A stretch of DNA of 64,000 nucleotides from Pseudonocardiaceae bacterium (GTDB taxonomy: Bacteria; Actinomycetota; Actinomycetes; Mycobacteriales; Pseudonocardiaceae). Positions 53,215 to 61,629 of this stretch are shown here, piece by piece. The position numbers and the translations under genes are program-made. The stretch is taken from the NCBI GenBank assembly GCA_009377865.1, contig WHTH01000002.1:62001-126000 (forward strand). The letters run 5' to 3'. How positions within the stretch are numbered: position 1 is the stretch's first letter; each line of letters begins with the position of its first letter. The notes beneath the pieces are model-generated. The model was not told the origin of the DNA. It searched no databases and was given only the letters and a program-made list of their open reading frames with translations.

Positions 53215-54084
53215 TCATGACTGCAGCAGCCAGAACCGGGCGCCCTGGTCGTCGGTGCACTCGGCGGACAGGCCGTAGGGCTGCTGCTCGGGCTCACCGG
53301 CTCGGCCGCCGTGAGCCCGCACGGCAGCCAGCGCGGCGTCGAGGTCATCGACGTGGAACAGCGGCTGGATGCGCGGTTCGGTGGCACCGCCCCACATCCC
53401 GGACATCGGGGCGGTGCCATCGATCTGCCAGCCGTTCTCGACACGGCCCGGGGTGAACCGCCAGCCCAGCACGGCGTCGTAGAACGCCTTGGCGCGTTCG
53501 GCATCAGGTACCGCGTAGGTGAGGTAGCCGACCTCGCCGTGCCTCCTCGACGGTGGCGGAGGCAGGGACGATGCGACCATCCACCGGTGACCGGACGGGT
53601 CGACGACGATGCCGTTGCGGCCGTAGTCGTAGTCGGCGACCGCGCGCTCGAGCCGGGCGCCGGCGTCGACGGCGCGCTGCACGGTCGCGTCCACGTCGGG
53701 GACGCGCAGGTACAGCGACTGGCTGGGACCGCCACGCGTCCGCGGGCTGAGCATGTCGATCTCGGGGAACTCGTCGGCGAGCATCAGCACCGAGTCGCCG
53801 ACGGCGAGCTCGGCGTGCCCGATGCGGCCGTCGGCCATGATGTACGGCTCGCCACGGCGGCGGGCGTCGAACGCCTCGACGTAGAACTCCAGCGCCCGGC
53901 GGGCGTCGTCGACGGCGATATAGCAGCCGATCGTGTGGGCCGGGGCGTCGACTGTGGTGGTCATGGCCACTCCTTCCGGTTGCAGTACCGCATGCTCCAG
54001 GCGCGCGCGCAGCTGTGTGGCGAAACGCGGGTCGGGCTCGATCGGCATGACCGGTGCGCGGAGGGAGTCGAGCGGATCGATCAT
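53215..54084 (-). CDS. VOC-family protein coupled to an ECF sigma factor
   Basis: The 289-residue protein has an N-terminal tail (DPLDSLRAPVMPIEPDP, RFATQLRARLEHAVL) like those of ECF-linked proteins, then two glyoxalase-like units, each with a VOC pattern (CYIAVDDARRALEFYVEAF, GHAELAVGDSVLMLAD, EVGYLTYAVPDAERAKAFYD, PLFHVDDLDAALAAV). Its start overlaps the sigma factor stop (ATGA). By analogy to ECF groups with fused or coupled enzyme domains, it may sense a ligand or act in the sigma response; this is inferred. Confidence 0.8.
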   Translation of the reverse strand: MIDPLDSLRAPVMPIEPDPRFATQLRARLEHAVLQPEGVAMTTTVDAPAHTIGCYIAVDDARRALEFYVEAFDARRRGEPYIMADGRIGHAELAVGDSVLMLADEFPEIDMLSPRTRGGPSQSLYLRVPDVDATVQRAVDAGARLERAVADYDYGRNGIVVDPSGHRWMVASSLPPPPSRRHGEVGYLTYAVPDAERAKAFYDAVLGWRFTPGRVENGWQIDGTAPMSGMWGGATEPRIQPLFHVDDLDAALAAVRAHGGRAGEPEQQPYGLSAECTDDQGARFWLLQS

Positions 54085-54596
54085 GACACTCCCTCCTCGT
54101 AGCTGGCCCGGAACGCGGCGCGGGCTCGTACCAGCAGCGCCTCGGTGGCGTGCACCGTGCGGTCCAGATGACCGGCGACCTCCGGGACGGGCAGGCCGTC
54201 GAGGTAGCGCAACGTCAGCGCGGCCCGGTGGTGTGCGCCGAGCCGGTCGAGCACCTGCCTCGCGAGCACGGCGTCGAGCGTCGCGTCCCACGGATCGTCG
54301 GCCTCATACTGCTCGGCGTGCACCAGCCGCAGGTTGCGCTGCTCGCGTTCCTGCCGCCGCCAGTGGTCGGCGAGCTTGTGCCGGGCCACCCCGATGAGCC
54401 ATCCGATGCTCACCGGGCCGGGGTCACGGCGTGCCGCGCCGACTGCGGCGAGGAACGTCTCGGCGGCCAGATCCTGCGCGAGCGCGGCGTTGCGGCAGCG
54501 CGACAGCAGGTACCCGTAGACCTGGGGCAGCGCCGCGTTGTAGATCTCCAGCAGCGCGAGCGCCGGGTCGGGCCGTACCCGCCGTTGCTCGCTCAC
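54081..54596 (-). CDS. ECF-type RNA polymerase sigma factor
   Basis: The 171-residue protein has region 2 (YGYLLSRCRNAALAQDLAAE, TFLAAVGAARR, GWLIGVARHKLADHWRR) and region 4 (LDRLGAHHRAALTLRYLDG, PVPEVAGHLDRTVHATEALL), as in small extracytoplasmic-function sigma factors. It redirects RNA polymerase to a target promoter set. It is co-translated with the VOC gene instead of a usual anti-sigma factor. Confidence 0.88.
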   Translation of the reverse strand: MSEQRRVRPDPALALLEIYNAALPQVYGYLLSRCRNAALAQDLAAETFLAAVGAARRDPGPVSIGWLIGVARHKLADHWRRQEREQRNLRLVHAEQYEADDPWDATLDAVLARQVLDRLGAHHRAALTLRYLDGLPVPEVAGHLDRTVHATEALLVRARAAFRASYEEGVS

Positions 54597-54669
54597 ATCT
54601 CCATCGTCGTCCGTCGCGGGTCCGCTCCGACGGGCTGGTGCGAGATTCGTTGTGGTCCGACGCGCGGCC

Positions 54670-54684
54670 TATCGTGACGGCGTG
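54670..54684 (+). promoter_or_regulatory. Promoter -10 TATCGT for a leaderless transcript
   Basis: TATCGT (54670-54675) is six bases before GTG 54682 and fits TANNNT. No Shine-Dalgarno sequence is present. A partial TTGTGG at 54650-54655 is a weak -35. Confidence 0.45.
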
Positions 54685-55035
54685 ACCTTCGACGCCGTCG
54701 CGTTGTGCCGCGAGCGGCCCACCACGGAGATGACCCTGGGCGCGATGAGCTCGGCAGGAGAGTCGCTGCGGGTCCGGACCGTGGAGCGCGGCGGGCTGTT
54801 GCAGCTGTGCGCCGACGACGGGCACGTGCTGGCCACGATCGAGGGGCCACGACTGGTGCAGGTTCCGGGCGAGGTGCGCCGGCTGCTGGGCATCGACGTT
54901 GCGGACCTGCCGCACGCGGTGTGGTGGGTCGAGACCTGGGCTCCCGGCCACAGCCGGGACGGGGCCGCGGTCGCGGCGGCTTACGTCCAGGCGCTGGTCG
55001 CCCAGACCGGAGGGCACTCGTGGTCGACTCGCTGA
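54682..55035 (+). CDS. Hypothetical protein upstream of DUF6177
   Basis: The 117-residue soluble protein (FDAVALCRERPTTEMTLGAM, VQVPGEVRRLLGIDVADLPH, AVWWVETWAPG) has no motif I recognise. It overlaps the DUF6177 gene by 16 bases, so the two are one unit, and the latter is linked to type VII secretion. It may be an accessory of the same system. Confidence 0.7.
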   Translation: MTFDAVALCRERPTTEMTLGAMSSAGESLRVRTVERGGLLQLCADDGHVLATIEGPRLVQVPGEVRRLLGIDVADLPHAVWWVETWAPGHSRDGAAVAAAYVQALVAQTGGHSWSTR

Positions 55036-56021
55036 GCCCGCACCCGGCGGCCGACGGTGACACACCCGCCGCGCTGATCGTCGACAAGGACCGCACCGTG
55101 GTCGGGCTGAGCCGCTCGATCGTCGACATGGCCGTGACCGCGCAGCGAACCGGCCGCCTGTTCCAGGTGGTGACACCGAGCTACAGCCGGCTGACCTACC
55201 CGCTCGAGCTGACCATGACCGACGGCTTGGGTCAGTGGGTGGTGCGCGAGCCCGACGGCACCGGATTCCGGGACGGGCTGACGGGTGAGACGCTGCGCTA
55301 CGACCGCGCGCGGTTCGTCAGCGATCCGGACGGCGGGACCGTCGCGCCGCGCACGGATCTCCCGCCGCACGCCGGCAGCGTGGCGCTGCAGCTCGAGACC
55401 CTGCACCAGGCCAGCGAGGGGTTGCAGCTGGGCGCGAGCACCGCCGCGGCGTGGCGTGCGCTGACCGGCTCCGACCCGATGGGCTGGGGGGTTGCCGAGC
55501 CGGTCAGCCAACCGTGGTTGCCGCGGGAGCTGACGAGTATGGCCCGCAGGCGTGCGCCCGAGCCGACCAGCATGGTCGTGGTCGGTGGCGAGCCCGACCG
55601 GCTGGCGGTGGGGATGCTCACCGTCGATCGGGTCAGTACCGGCGTGCTGGAGCGACTGCGGTGCACCGGACCGGCTGCCGTCGCCGTGGACCAGCAGGCC
55701 ATCGAGGCACTCGTCGACGAGCTGGGCGGCAGCGCGCGCAGCATGCTGCTGGCCGTGCACCAGCACAGGGTCGACGGGCTTCGGGACAGCGTACCGAGCA
55801 TGCCGCCGCTGCCATACGGTCTGCTGCTCGGGCATCGGGTCGTCGCGGCCTCCGGCGTCGATCACGCTCTCGCGGCCCCGGCGCCCCGGGTGCGGCTGGC
55901 CGGCCAAGGCCGGCGCCAGGCCGTGTGGTGCCGCCTGGACGGGGGCGGTTCTCGCCGGCCCTTCGAGGTGCTCACCGCAGTCATGGCGCACTTCGGCATC
56001 GTCGCCGCGCCTGGCTACTGA
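55020..56021 (+). CDS. DUF6177 family protein, type VII secretion-associated
   Basis: The 333-residue protein is alpha/beta, with ADGDTPAALIVDKDRTVVGL, SRSIVDMAVTAQRTGRLFQV, PLELTMTDGLGQWVV and a C-terminal GSRRPFEVLTAVMAHFG. Composition and its location by DUF6507, DUF6188 and a WXG-like toxin match DUF6177, found at actinobacterial type VII secretion loci. The role is unknown. It is convergent with the immunity gene cluster (56015) and overlaps it by seven bases. Confidence 0.65.
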   Translation: MVDSLSPHPAADGDTPAALIVDKDRTVVGLSRSIVDMAVTAQRTGRLFQVVTPSYSRLTYPLELTMTDGLGQWVVREPDGTGFRDGLTGETLRYDRARFVSDPDGGTVAPRTDLPPHAGSVALQLETLHQASEGLQLGASTAAAWRALTGSDPMGWGVAEPVSQPWLPRELTSMARRRAPEPTSMVVVGGEPDRLAVGMLTVDRVSTGVLERLRCTGPAAVAVDQQAIEALVDELGGSARSMLLAVHQHRVDGLRDSVPSMPPLPYGLLLGHRVVAASGVDHALAAPAPRVRLAGQGRRQAVWCRLDGGGSRRPFEVLTAVMAHFGIVAAPGY

Positions 56022-56491
56022 TCCGCGGGATTCTGCGCGTCGCCGATGGTGCCGAGCGGTGGGCTACTGCCGTCGACCGATCGAGGGTTAGGAAGGCTAC
56101 CGACGTGATGGTGCCGAAAGCGCCGCTGCGGGGCGCCGGACACGTGGGCCTCGACTCCGCCGAATCGTCGGCGGAACCGTTGGATCAGTTCGCGCACGCC
56201 AGGAAGGGGTCGCCGTGCGACGGCTCCCTGCGAAACGGTGTCCGGCGCACCGGCTGGCGCCGTGGTGTCGATCAACGCCGACAGCGACCTGAACACGGCA
56301 GCTGTGGTGGCGGCGGCGGGATCGTCTTCCCAGCGCTTGTAGCCGACCATCGACTTGGTGCCGACTGCCGTGATGTGGGCGGCGTCGCCGCGCCTCACGA
56401 CCGGTCCTTCGCCAGCCGACCGACCAGGTGCGGCGAAGATACCGGTGACAAAGGCAAAGTTTGCCAAGCCGTCCCAGGCGCTGTCGTTCAT
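56015..56491 (-). CDS. Hypothetical protein at the end of the toxin-immunity operon
   Basis: ATG 56491 overlaps the DUF6188 stop (ATGA), giving 158 residues. The first 95 (DSAWDGLANFAFVTGIFAAP, HITAVGTKSMVGYKRWEDDP) look coding. The tail (after RFRRRFGG) is basic and less protein-like, so the ORF may be shortened by a frameshift. I do not recognise the family. Position suggests another immunity or accessory protein of the toxin island. Confidence 0.5.
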   Translation of the reverse strand: MNDSAWDGLANFAFVTGIFAAPGRSAGEGPVVRRGDAAHITAVGTKSMVGYKRWEDDPAAATTAAVFRSLSALIDTTAPAGAPDTVSQGAVARRPLPGVRELIQRFRRRFGGVEAHVSGAPQRRFRHHHVGSLPNPRSVDGSSPPLGTIGDAQNPADQ

Positions 56492-56904
56492 TCGCTCCAC
56501 ACCGCCAGATTGCCCCCTCCGATCGACATCAGCATGACGCCTCTTTTCATGCTGGTCAGCGTCCAGACCTCGTACTGACTCGACAACGGGACCCGTAAAA
56601 GGCAGCCATCATCGAAGTCGATCTCAAGCCGTCCGTCGTTGTGTGCAATGGATCGGGTGACTGTGCGACGCAGCAGTCGGAGGGTCTCAGCCATGTCCGT
56701 TGGATCGCCCTCGGGGTCGAAATCTTCGGCGGTTCCCTCAGGATAGTACAGCGTGAAGGGATGCATGATCCGTGCTTCGAGGGACGGCGCCAGTTCGCCC
56801 ACCAGGAGCGTGAATGCATGGTCATACCCGCATTGAGTCACCACCTCGCCAACGAGAGGAAGGACCCAGTGGTCGCTACCCTCGATGAGAGTTGTTTCTG
56901 CCAT
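56488..56904 (-). CDS. DUF6188-like immunity candidate (second copy)
   Basis: The 138-residue protein is a close paralogue of the next upstream gene: both start with a HWVLPLVxEVVxQC segment and share PFTLYYPEG, TVTRSIAHNDGRLEIDFDD and a terminal GGNLAVWSE. The pattern fits DUF6188, which accompanies polymorphic toxins in actinobacteria. It probably protects against a toxin. Base composition is lower in GC than that of the neighbouring chromosome. The next downstream gene overlaps its stop. Confidence 0.75.
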   Translation of the reverse strand: MAETTLIEGSDHWVLPLVGEVVTQCGYDHAFTLLVGELAPSLEARIMHPFTLYYPEGTAEDFDPEGDPTDMAETLRLLRRTVTRSIAHNDGRLEIDFDDGCLLRVPLSSQYEVWTLTSMKRGVMLMSIGGGNLAVWSE

Positions 56905-56920
56905 TCTCTCGTCCCTTGAT

Positions 56921-56949
56921 ACTATAGGTTAGACAGTCGAGCTCATTCA
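56921..56949 (-). promoter_or_regulatory. Possible internal promoter between the two DUF6188 genes
   Basis: Reading leftward, TGAATG (56944-56949) and TATAGT (56921-56926) are separated by 17 bases and lie just upstream of the second DUF6188 gene. The -35 is weak. It would let the second immunity gene be expressed without the toxin. Confidence 0.4.
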
Positions 56950-57353
56950 CTCCAGACGGCCAGGTCTCCTCCTGGGATGGAAACCATCAGCGCACCCTCT
57001 GGCCCTGCGAGGTCCCAGGCCTCGTAATGATCCCCCGCTGGGACCCGAAGGCAGCTGCCGTCATCGAAGTCGATCTCTAGCCGTCCGTCCTTGTGCGCGA
57101 TGGCTCGAGTAACAGTGTGGCGCAACAGCCTGAGGCTGGCACCCATTTTTCGAGGATCTCCTTCCGGGTCGAACACGCCCACGGTGCCGTCAGGGTTGTA
57201 TAGCGTGAATGGCTCTGAAATCCGGACTTCGTAAGGATCCAACTCACGGACTACGAGGGTCAGGGCATAGTCGTAACGACATTGGACGACCACTTCCGCC
57301 ACCAGCGGAAGGACCCAGTGACCGTCCTGTTCCAGAAGGTTGGTTTTCGTCAT
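56943..57353 (-). CDS. DUF6188-like immunity candidate (first copy)
   Basis: ATG 57353 overlaps the toxin stop (ATGA), and this start aligns exactly with the paralogue's beginning (MTKTNLLEQDGHWVLPLV). The 136-residue protein has YALTLVVRELDPYEVRISEP, TRAIAHKDGRLEIDFDDG, SCLRVPAGDHYEAWDL and the end GGDLAVWSE. Direct coupling to the toxin gene is the usual layout for an immunity gene. It probably binds and neutralises the toxin's C-terminal domain. Confidence 0.8.
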   Translation of the reverse strand: MTKTNLLEQDGHWVLPLVAEVVVQCRYDYALTLVVRELDPYEVRISEPFTLYNPDGTVGVFDPEGDPRKMGASLRLLRHTVTRAIAHKDGRLEIDFDDGSCLRVPAGDHYEAWDLAGPEGALMVSIPGGDLAVWSE

Positions 57354-58507
57354 TCGGGCCACGATTTAATCACACCCTTGTAGTCCTCCGATATGTGCGT
57401 CGCATCCTTCGAACCTGGCTTTCCGTTGACGTCGAGAGGCTGATTACTATGATCATAGTATACGTAGTAGCCGTTGGGATAGTCTGGCGTGGGCTCCATG
57501 ATGCGGATGCTGTCCCTGTTCCCGGTCGCTCCAGGGCGTTGGTAGACGATGCCCCTGCCATTGTCGGCGGGACGGGACGGCCAACTTCCCGGTACTTGGA
57601 AGGTCGTTCCTCGGGGGGTGGTGACGAACTTTCGGGGCGGCGGTTCGGCGCCTCCGGGTCCGCCAGAACGGCTGCTGCCAGGCGGCACGTCGCCGGAACG
57701 GGCGCCGCCTCCGGTCGGGGCGTTGTCGACGCTGCGTACCCCTTTGTTGATGAGTTTGCCGCCGGTGGCGCCCCAGCCGGCGAAGGGGACCATGCCGGCG
57801 GCCGACAGGCCGGCGTTGAGCTTGTCGCCCTCGGCGAGGTACCAGAGCGCGTTGATGCCGTCGAGGGGTTCGCCGAAGCCGGGGACCAGGCCGCCGACGT
57901 CGAGGATGCCGTGCCCGATGCTGCTGAACAGGCCGGGTTCCTCTTCGGTGGACCTGCCCCAGGGCAGGCCTTGGTCGCTTGCGGCGGCCTGGTCGAGCTG
58001 TTCGGCAGTGTAGTCGACGGCGAGGCACGGCTGCCCGCTGCCGTAGAGCGCGTTGAGGGCGTTGACGCATTTGCTTTCGGCCGCCTGGAACGCGGCCCAC
58101 GCCGCGTTGACCTGGCCCACCAGCTGGTTGCTGCGTTCGACCTTGTCGCCGTCCTCGCGCCAGCTGTCATCACCGTCGACCGACTGCTCGAAGTCACCGG
58201 CTTGGGCACGCAGCGAGTCCAACTGGCGCTGGATCTCCTCGACCTCGCGGGCGTAGGTGCCCAGGATGGTCCCGGTCGCGGTGACATCCTCACCCATCGC
58301 AGCCGAGACCGACATCACCGGCCCGGTGGCGGCCAGCAGCTGCCCGGCTTCCGGGGTGTCATACACCGGCGCGAGGCCCTGCCAGGTACTGTGCACCGAC
58401 TCGCCGGTGTCGGCGATCTCGGCACCCACGCGCTGCAGCTCCCGGGCATGCTCGGCCAGCACCTGTATGTCCCCCGGGATGCGTGGGATCCCCGCTGAGT
58501 TGATCAT
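57350..58507 (-). CDS. Type VII secretion-linked polymorphic toxin
   Basis: The 385-residue protein begins with a helical WXG-like domain (IPGDIQVLAEHARELQRVGA to about residue 150, including ESVHSTWQGL). A middle region with a Gly-rich hydrophobic stretch (DVGGLVPGFGEPLDGINALW, LSAAGMVPFAGWGATGGKL) resembles pretoxin regions. After a Gly/Pro/Ser linker (about residue 285) a C-terminal domain follows: RIMEPTPDYPNGYYVYYDHS, SNQPLDVNGKPGSKDATHIS. It recalls polymorphic toxin type 17-like domains, though I am unsure. This C-terminal part and the following immunity genes are much lower in GC. ATG 58507 is used. Confidence 0.78.
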   Translation of the reverse strand: MINSAGIPRIPGDIQVLAEHARELQRVGAEIADTGESVHSTWQGLAPVYDTPEAGQLLAATGPVMSVSAAMGEDVTATGTILGTYAREVEEIQRQLDSLRAQAGDFEQSVDGDDSWREDGDKVERSNQLVGQVNAAWAAFQAAESKCVNALNALYGSGQPCLAVDYTAEQLDQAAASDQGLPWGRSTEEEPGLFSSIGHGILDVGGLVPGFGEPLDGINALWYLAEGDKLNAGLSAAGMVPFAGWGATGGKLINKGVRSVDNAPTGGGARSGDVPPGSSRSGGPGGAEPPPRKFVTTPRGTTFQVPGSWPSRPADNGRGIVYQRPGATGNRDSIRIMEPTPDYPNGYYVYYDHSNQPLDVNGKPGSKDATHISEDYKGVIKSWPE

Positions 58508-58515
58508 CGCGGCCG

Positions 58516-58845
58516 TCAGCCTCCCGGCGGGGCCGGCACCGGGGCAGCGTTCGCCGCCGCCTGCGCGTTGGCCGCCATCTCCAGGTCGCCTTCGATGTAG
58601 GCGTTGGTAGCCTGGGCCGCCCCAGTGATGCAGGCGTTCGTGCGAGTGAAGATGAACCGCGCACTGTCGGTCTGCGCCTGCGCCACGCCCGTTATCGCGT
58701 TGGCCACCAGCGAACTCGATTGCACGGCTGCACCCGCCAGCGCGGCGTTGACCGCCTTCATCTGCTCCTCGAACTGCCCGGCCACCGAACCGGTGCGGTC
58801 GAGCACCCCGCGCACTGCGCTCGGCTGAATATCCCATCGCGGCAT
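58516..58845 (-). CDS. DUF6507 family (ESX substrate-like) protein
   Basis: The 109-residue helical protein (MPRWDIQPSAVRGVLDRTGS, AAVQSSSLVANAITGVAQAQ, ITGAAQATNAYIEGDLEMAA) fits DUF6507, a group of WXG100-like small proteins next to ESX toxins. It is probably a secretion partner for the toxin gene encoded eight bases downstream. GGAGGT is nine bases before ATG 58845. Confidence 0.75.
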   Translation of the reverse strand: MPRWDIQPSAVRGVLDRTGSVAGQFEEQMKAVNAALAGAAVQSSSLVANAITGVAQAQTDSARFIFTRTNACITGAAQATNAYIEGDLEMAANAQAAANAAPVPAPPGG

Positions 58846-58920
58846 GGGTTGACCTCCGCTCCCCTACCCTCTGCTGCCGCGACGATACCGAGGTCACCGC
58901 GCCGGCCGCTAGCCGCGAGT

Positions 58921-60600
58921 CTACGAGCAGACGGCTCCCTCGGCGGCCGAGCCGACGAGCCGGGCGTACTTGGCGAGCACGCCGGTGCGGTGCTTGGGCT
59001 CGGGCGGCTGCCAGTCCTGTCGCCGCCGGCTGAGCTCGTCGTCGTCGACCAACAGGTCCAGCGTGCGCGTCGCCATGTCGAGCCGGATCGGGTCACCGTC
59101 ACGGACCAGCGCGATCGGCCCACCGTGCGCGGCCTCCGGTGCGACGTGACCGACACACAGCCCGGTCGTGCCGCCGGAGAAGCGCCCGTCGGTGAGCAGC
59201 AGCACGTCCTTGCCCAGGCCCGCGCCCTTGATCGCCCCGGTGACGGCAAGCATCTCGCGCATCCCCGGGCCGCCGCGCGGGCCCTCGTAGCGGATCACCA
59301 GCACGTCACCGGGCTGCAGCTCGTCCTCGGCGACAGCGTCCATCGCGGCCTGCTCGCCCTCGAACACCCGCGCGGTGCCCTCGAAGCGGGCGGAGTCGAG
59401 GCCCGCGCTCTTGACCACCGCGCCGTCTGGTGCCAGCGAGCCGCGCAGGATGGTCAGCCCGCCGGTGGGGTGGATCGGATCGGACAGCGTGTGGATGATC
59501 TTGCCGTCCAGCTCAGCCGGCGCCAGTTCGGCGAGGTTCTCGGCCACGGTGCGCCCGGTGACGGTGACGCAGTCGCCGTGCAGCAGCCCGGCGTCGAGCA
59601 GCGCCTTCATCACCACCGGCACCCCGCCGACCCGGTCGACCTCGGTCATCACGTGCGCGCCGAAGGGCTTGACGTCGGCGAGGTGCGGCACCCGGTCGCC
59701 GATGCGGTTGAAGTCGTCGAGTTCGAGGTCCACCCCGGCCTCGGTCGCGATCGCCAGCAGGTGCAGCACGGCATTGGTGGAGCCGCCCAGTGCCATCACA
59801 ACGGCGATGGCGTTCTCGAACGCCTCCCGCGTCATGATCTTCCGCGCGGTCAGTCCCTGGGCGAGCATGCCGATCACGGCGTCGCCGCTGGCCCGGGCGA
59901 TGCCGTCCCGGCGGCGGTCCACCGCCGGCGGGCTCGCCGAGCCGGGCAGGGCCATGCCCAGTGCCTCGGCGGCACATGCCATGGTGTTGGCGGTGTACAT
60001 GCCGCCGCAGGCACCTTCGCCGGGGCAGAACGCGCGCTCGATCGCGTCGACGTCCTCGCGGGAGATCAGCCCGCGGGCACACGCGCCGACCGCCTCGAAG
60101 GCGTCGATGATCGTGACGTCACGGTCCCCGACCCGGCCGGGCGTGATGGTGCCCGCGTAGAGGAACACGGCGGCGACGTCGATGCGGGCGGCGGCCATCA
60201 GCATCCCGGGCAGGCTCTTGTCGCAGCCCGCCAGCAGTACCGCACCGTCGAGGCGCTCGGCCTGCATCACTGTCTCGACGGAGTCGGCGATCACCTCGCG
60301 GGAGACCAGCGAGTAGTGCATCCCGCTGTGGCCCATCGAGATACCGTCGGAGACCGAGATGGTGCCGAACTCCATCGGGAACCCGCCGGAGTGGTGCACG
60401 CCCTCCTTGCTGGCTCGGGCCAGCCGGTCCAGCGATAGGTTGCACGGCGTGATCTCGTTCCACGACGAGGCGATGCCGATCTGCGGCTTGCTGAAGTCCT
60501 CGTCGCGCATGCCGATGGCGCGCAGCATGCCGCGGGCGGCGGCGCGCTCCACCCCGTCGGTGACGTCCCGGCTGCGGGGCTTGAGGTCGGGCTGTGTCAT
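58921..60600 (-). CDS. ilvD: Dihydroxy-acid dehydratase
   Basis: The 559-residue protein has the Fe-S and active-site marks: [69 protein letters not shown], and [20 protein letters not shown]. It dehydrates dihydroxy acids to 2-keto acids in isoleucine, valine and pantothenate synthesis. ATG 60600 has GGAG upstream. It is divergent from a serine hydrolase and not near other ilv genes in this window. Confidence 0.95.
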   Translation of the reverse strand: MTQPDLKPRSRDVTDGVERAAARGMLRAIGMRDEDFSKPQIGIASSWNEITPCNLSLDRLARASKEGVHHSGGFPMEFGTISVSDGISMGHSGMHYSLVSREVIADSVETVMQAERLDGAVLLAGCDKSLPGMLMAAARIDVAAVFLYAGTITPGRVGDRDVTIIDAFEAVGACARGLISREDVDAIERAFCPGEGACGGMYTANTMACAAEALGMALPGSASPPAVDRRRDGIARASGDAVIGMLAQGLTARKIMTREAFENAIAVVMALGGSTNAVLHLLAIATEAGVDLELDDFNRIGDRVPHLADVKPFGAHVMTEVDRVGGVPVVMKALLDAGLLHGDCVTVTGRTVAENLAELAPAELDGKIIHTLSDPIHPTGGLTILRGSLAPDGAVVKSAGLDSARFEGTARVFEGEQAAMDAVAEDELQPGDVLVIRYEGPRGGPGMREMLAVTGAIKGAGLGKDVLLLTDGRFSGGTTGLCVGHVAPEAAHGGPIALVRDGDPIRLDMATRTLDLLVDDDELSRRRQDWQPPEPKHRTGVLAKYARLVGSAAEGAVCS

Positions 60601-60668
60601 TGCTCCAGCCTGCCGTATCGGGCTGCGACGGCAAGCCCCGGCCCGGCACTTTCGTACCCTGTTTCCAG

Positions 60669-60685
60669 TACCGTCCGGCGGTATG
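60669..60685 (+). promoter_or_regulatory. Possible -10 TACCGT for a leaderless transcript
   Basis: TACCGT (60669-60674) is eight bases before ATG 60683, slightly further than the six-base spacing of the other leaderless genes here. No Shine-Dalgarno sequence is seen. Confidence 0.35.
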
Positions 60686-61498
60686 GACAGCGTGCATGCA
60701 GCGGCCGACTGGCCGGTCGGGACCGTGGCGGTGGCCGTGATCGACGACGACGGCACCGTGCGCGGCAGCCACGGCCCGCAGCATCAGCCGTTTCGCCTCA
60801 CGTCGGTGACCAAGCTGCTGTCCGCATACGCGGTGCTGCTCGCCGTCGAGGAGGGCGCGCTGGAGTGGGAGCAGCCCGCCGGTCCTCCCGGCGCCACGGT
60901 GCGCCACCTGCTCGCGCACGCGTCCGGGTTGGCCCTCGACCAGGACCGGGTGATGGCGGCGCCGGGGACGCGCCGGATCTACTCCAACACCGGCTTCGCG
61001 GTGCTCGCCGAGGCGGTGCACGAGGCGTCGGGTATCCCGTTCGGCGACTACCTGTCCGAGGCCGTCTTCGCCCCACTGGGCATGACCGTGTCGCGGCTGG
61101 AGGGCTCCGCCGCCGCGGGGGCGGTCTCGACCTGCGCCGACCTCACGCGGTTCGCGGCCGAGCTGCAGCGGCCGCAACTGGTCGCACCGCAGACGCTGGC
61201 CGAGGCGGCACGGGTGGCGTTTCCGGGACTCGACGGCGTGCTGCCCGGCTTCGGCAACCAGCAGCCCAACGACTGGGGGCTGGGTTTCGAGTTGCGCGAT
61301 GGCAAGAGCCCGCACTGGACAGGCTCGGGCAACTCGGCCGCGACTTTCGGGCATTTCGGGCAGTCCGGCACGTTCCTGTGGGTCGACCCGGTGGTCGGCG
61401 CGGCGTGCGTCGCGCTGACCGATCGTGACTTCGGTGAGTGGGCGATCGAGGCCTGGCCTGCCTTCACCGACTCGGTGCTCGCCGAGCTGCGCGGCTGA
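60683..61498 (+). CDS. Serine hydrolase, class C beta-lactamase/PBP fold
   Basis: The 271-residue protein has the SxxK motif in [20 protein letters not shown], the [14 protein letters not shown] segment, the YxN motif in [20 protein letters not shown], and [13 protein letters not shown] where the third (H/KxG) motif belongs. It lacks a signal peptide, so it may be cytoplasmic and act on amides or esters rather than peptidoglycan. The substrate is unknown. It is divergent from ilvD. Confidence 0.85.
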   Translation: MDSVHAAADWPVGTVAVAVIDDDGTVRGSHGPQHQPFRLTSVTKLLSAYAVLLAVEEGALEWEQPAGPPGATVRHLLAHASGLALDQDRVMAAPGTRRIYSNTGFAVLAEAVHEASGIPFGDYLSEAVFAPLGMTVSRLEGSAAAGAVSTCADLTRFAAELQRPQLVAPQTLAEAARVAFPGLDGVLPGFGNQQPNDWGLGFELRDGKSPHWTGSGNSAATFGHFGQSGTFLWVDPVVGAACVALTDRDFGEWAIEAWPAFTDSVLAELRG

Positions 61499-61629
61499 TT
61501 CACCTGCCGGGAATACCTGGTCGAGCATTCTGGTTGACGGTTCAAGTAACCGCGCTCCACGAAGGAGAAGCTCGACATCTCCGCGATCAAGACCTCCTGA
61601 TCCCAGCAGCGCCCGCAACGTGCTGCGAA

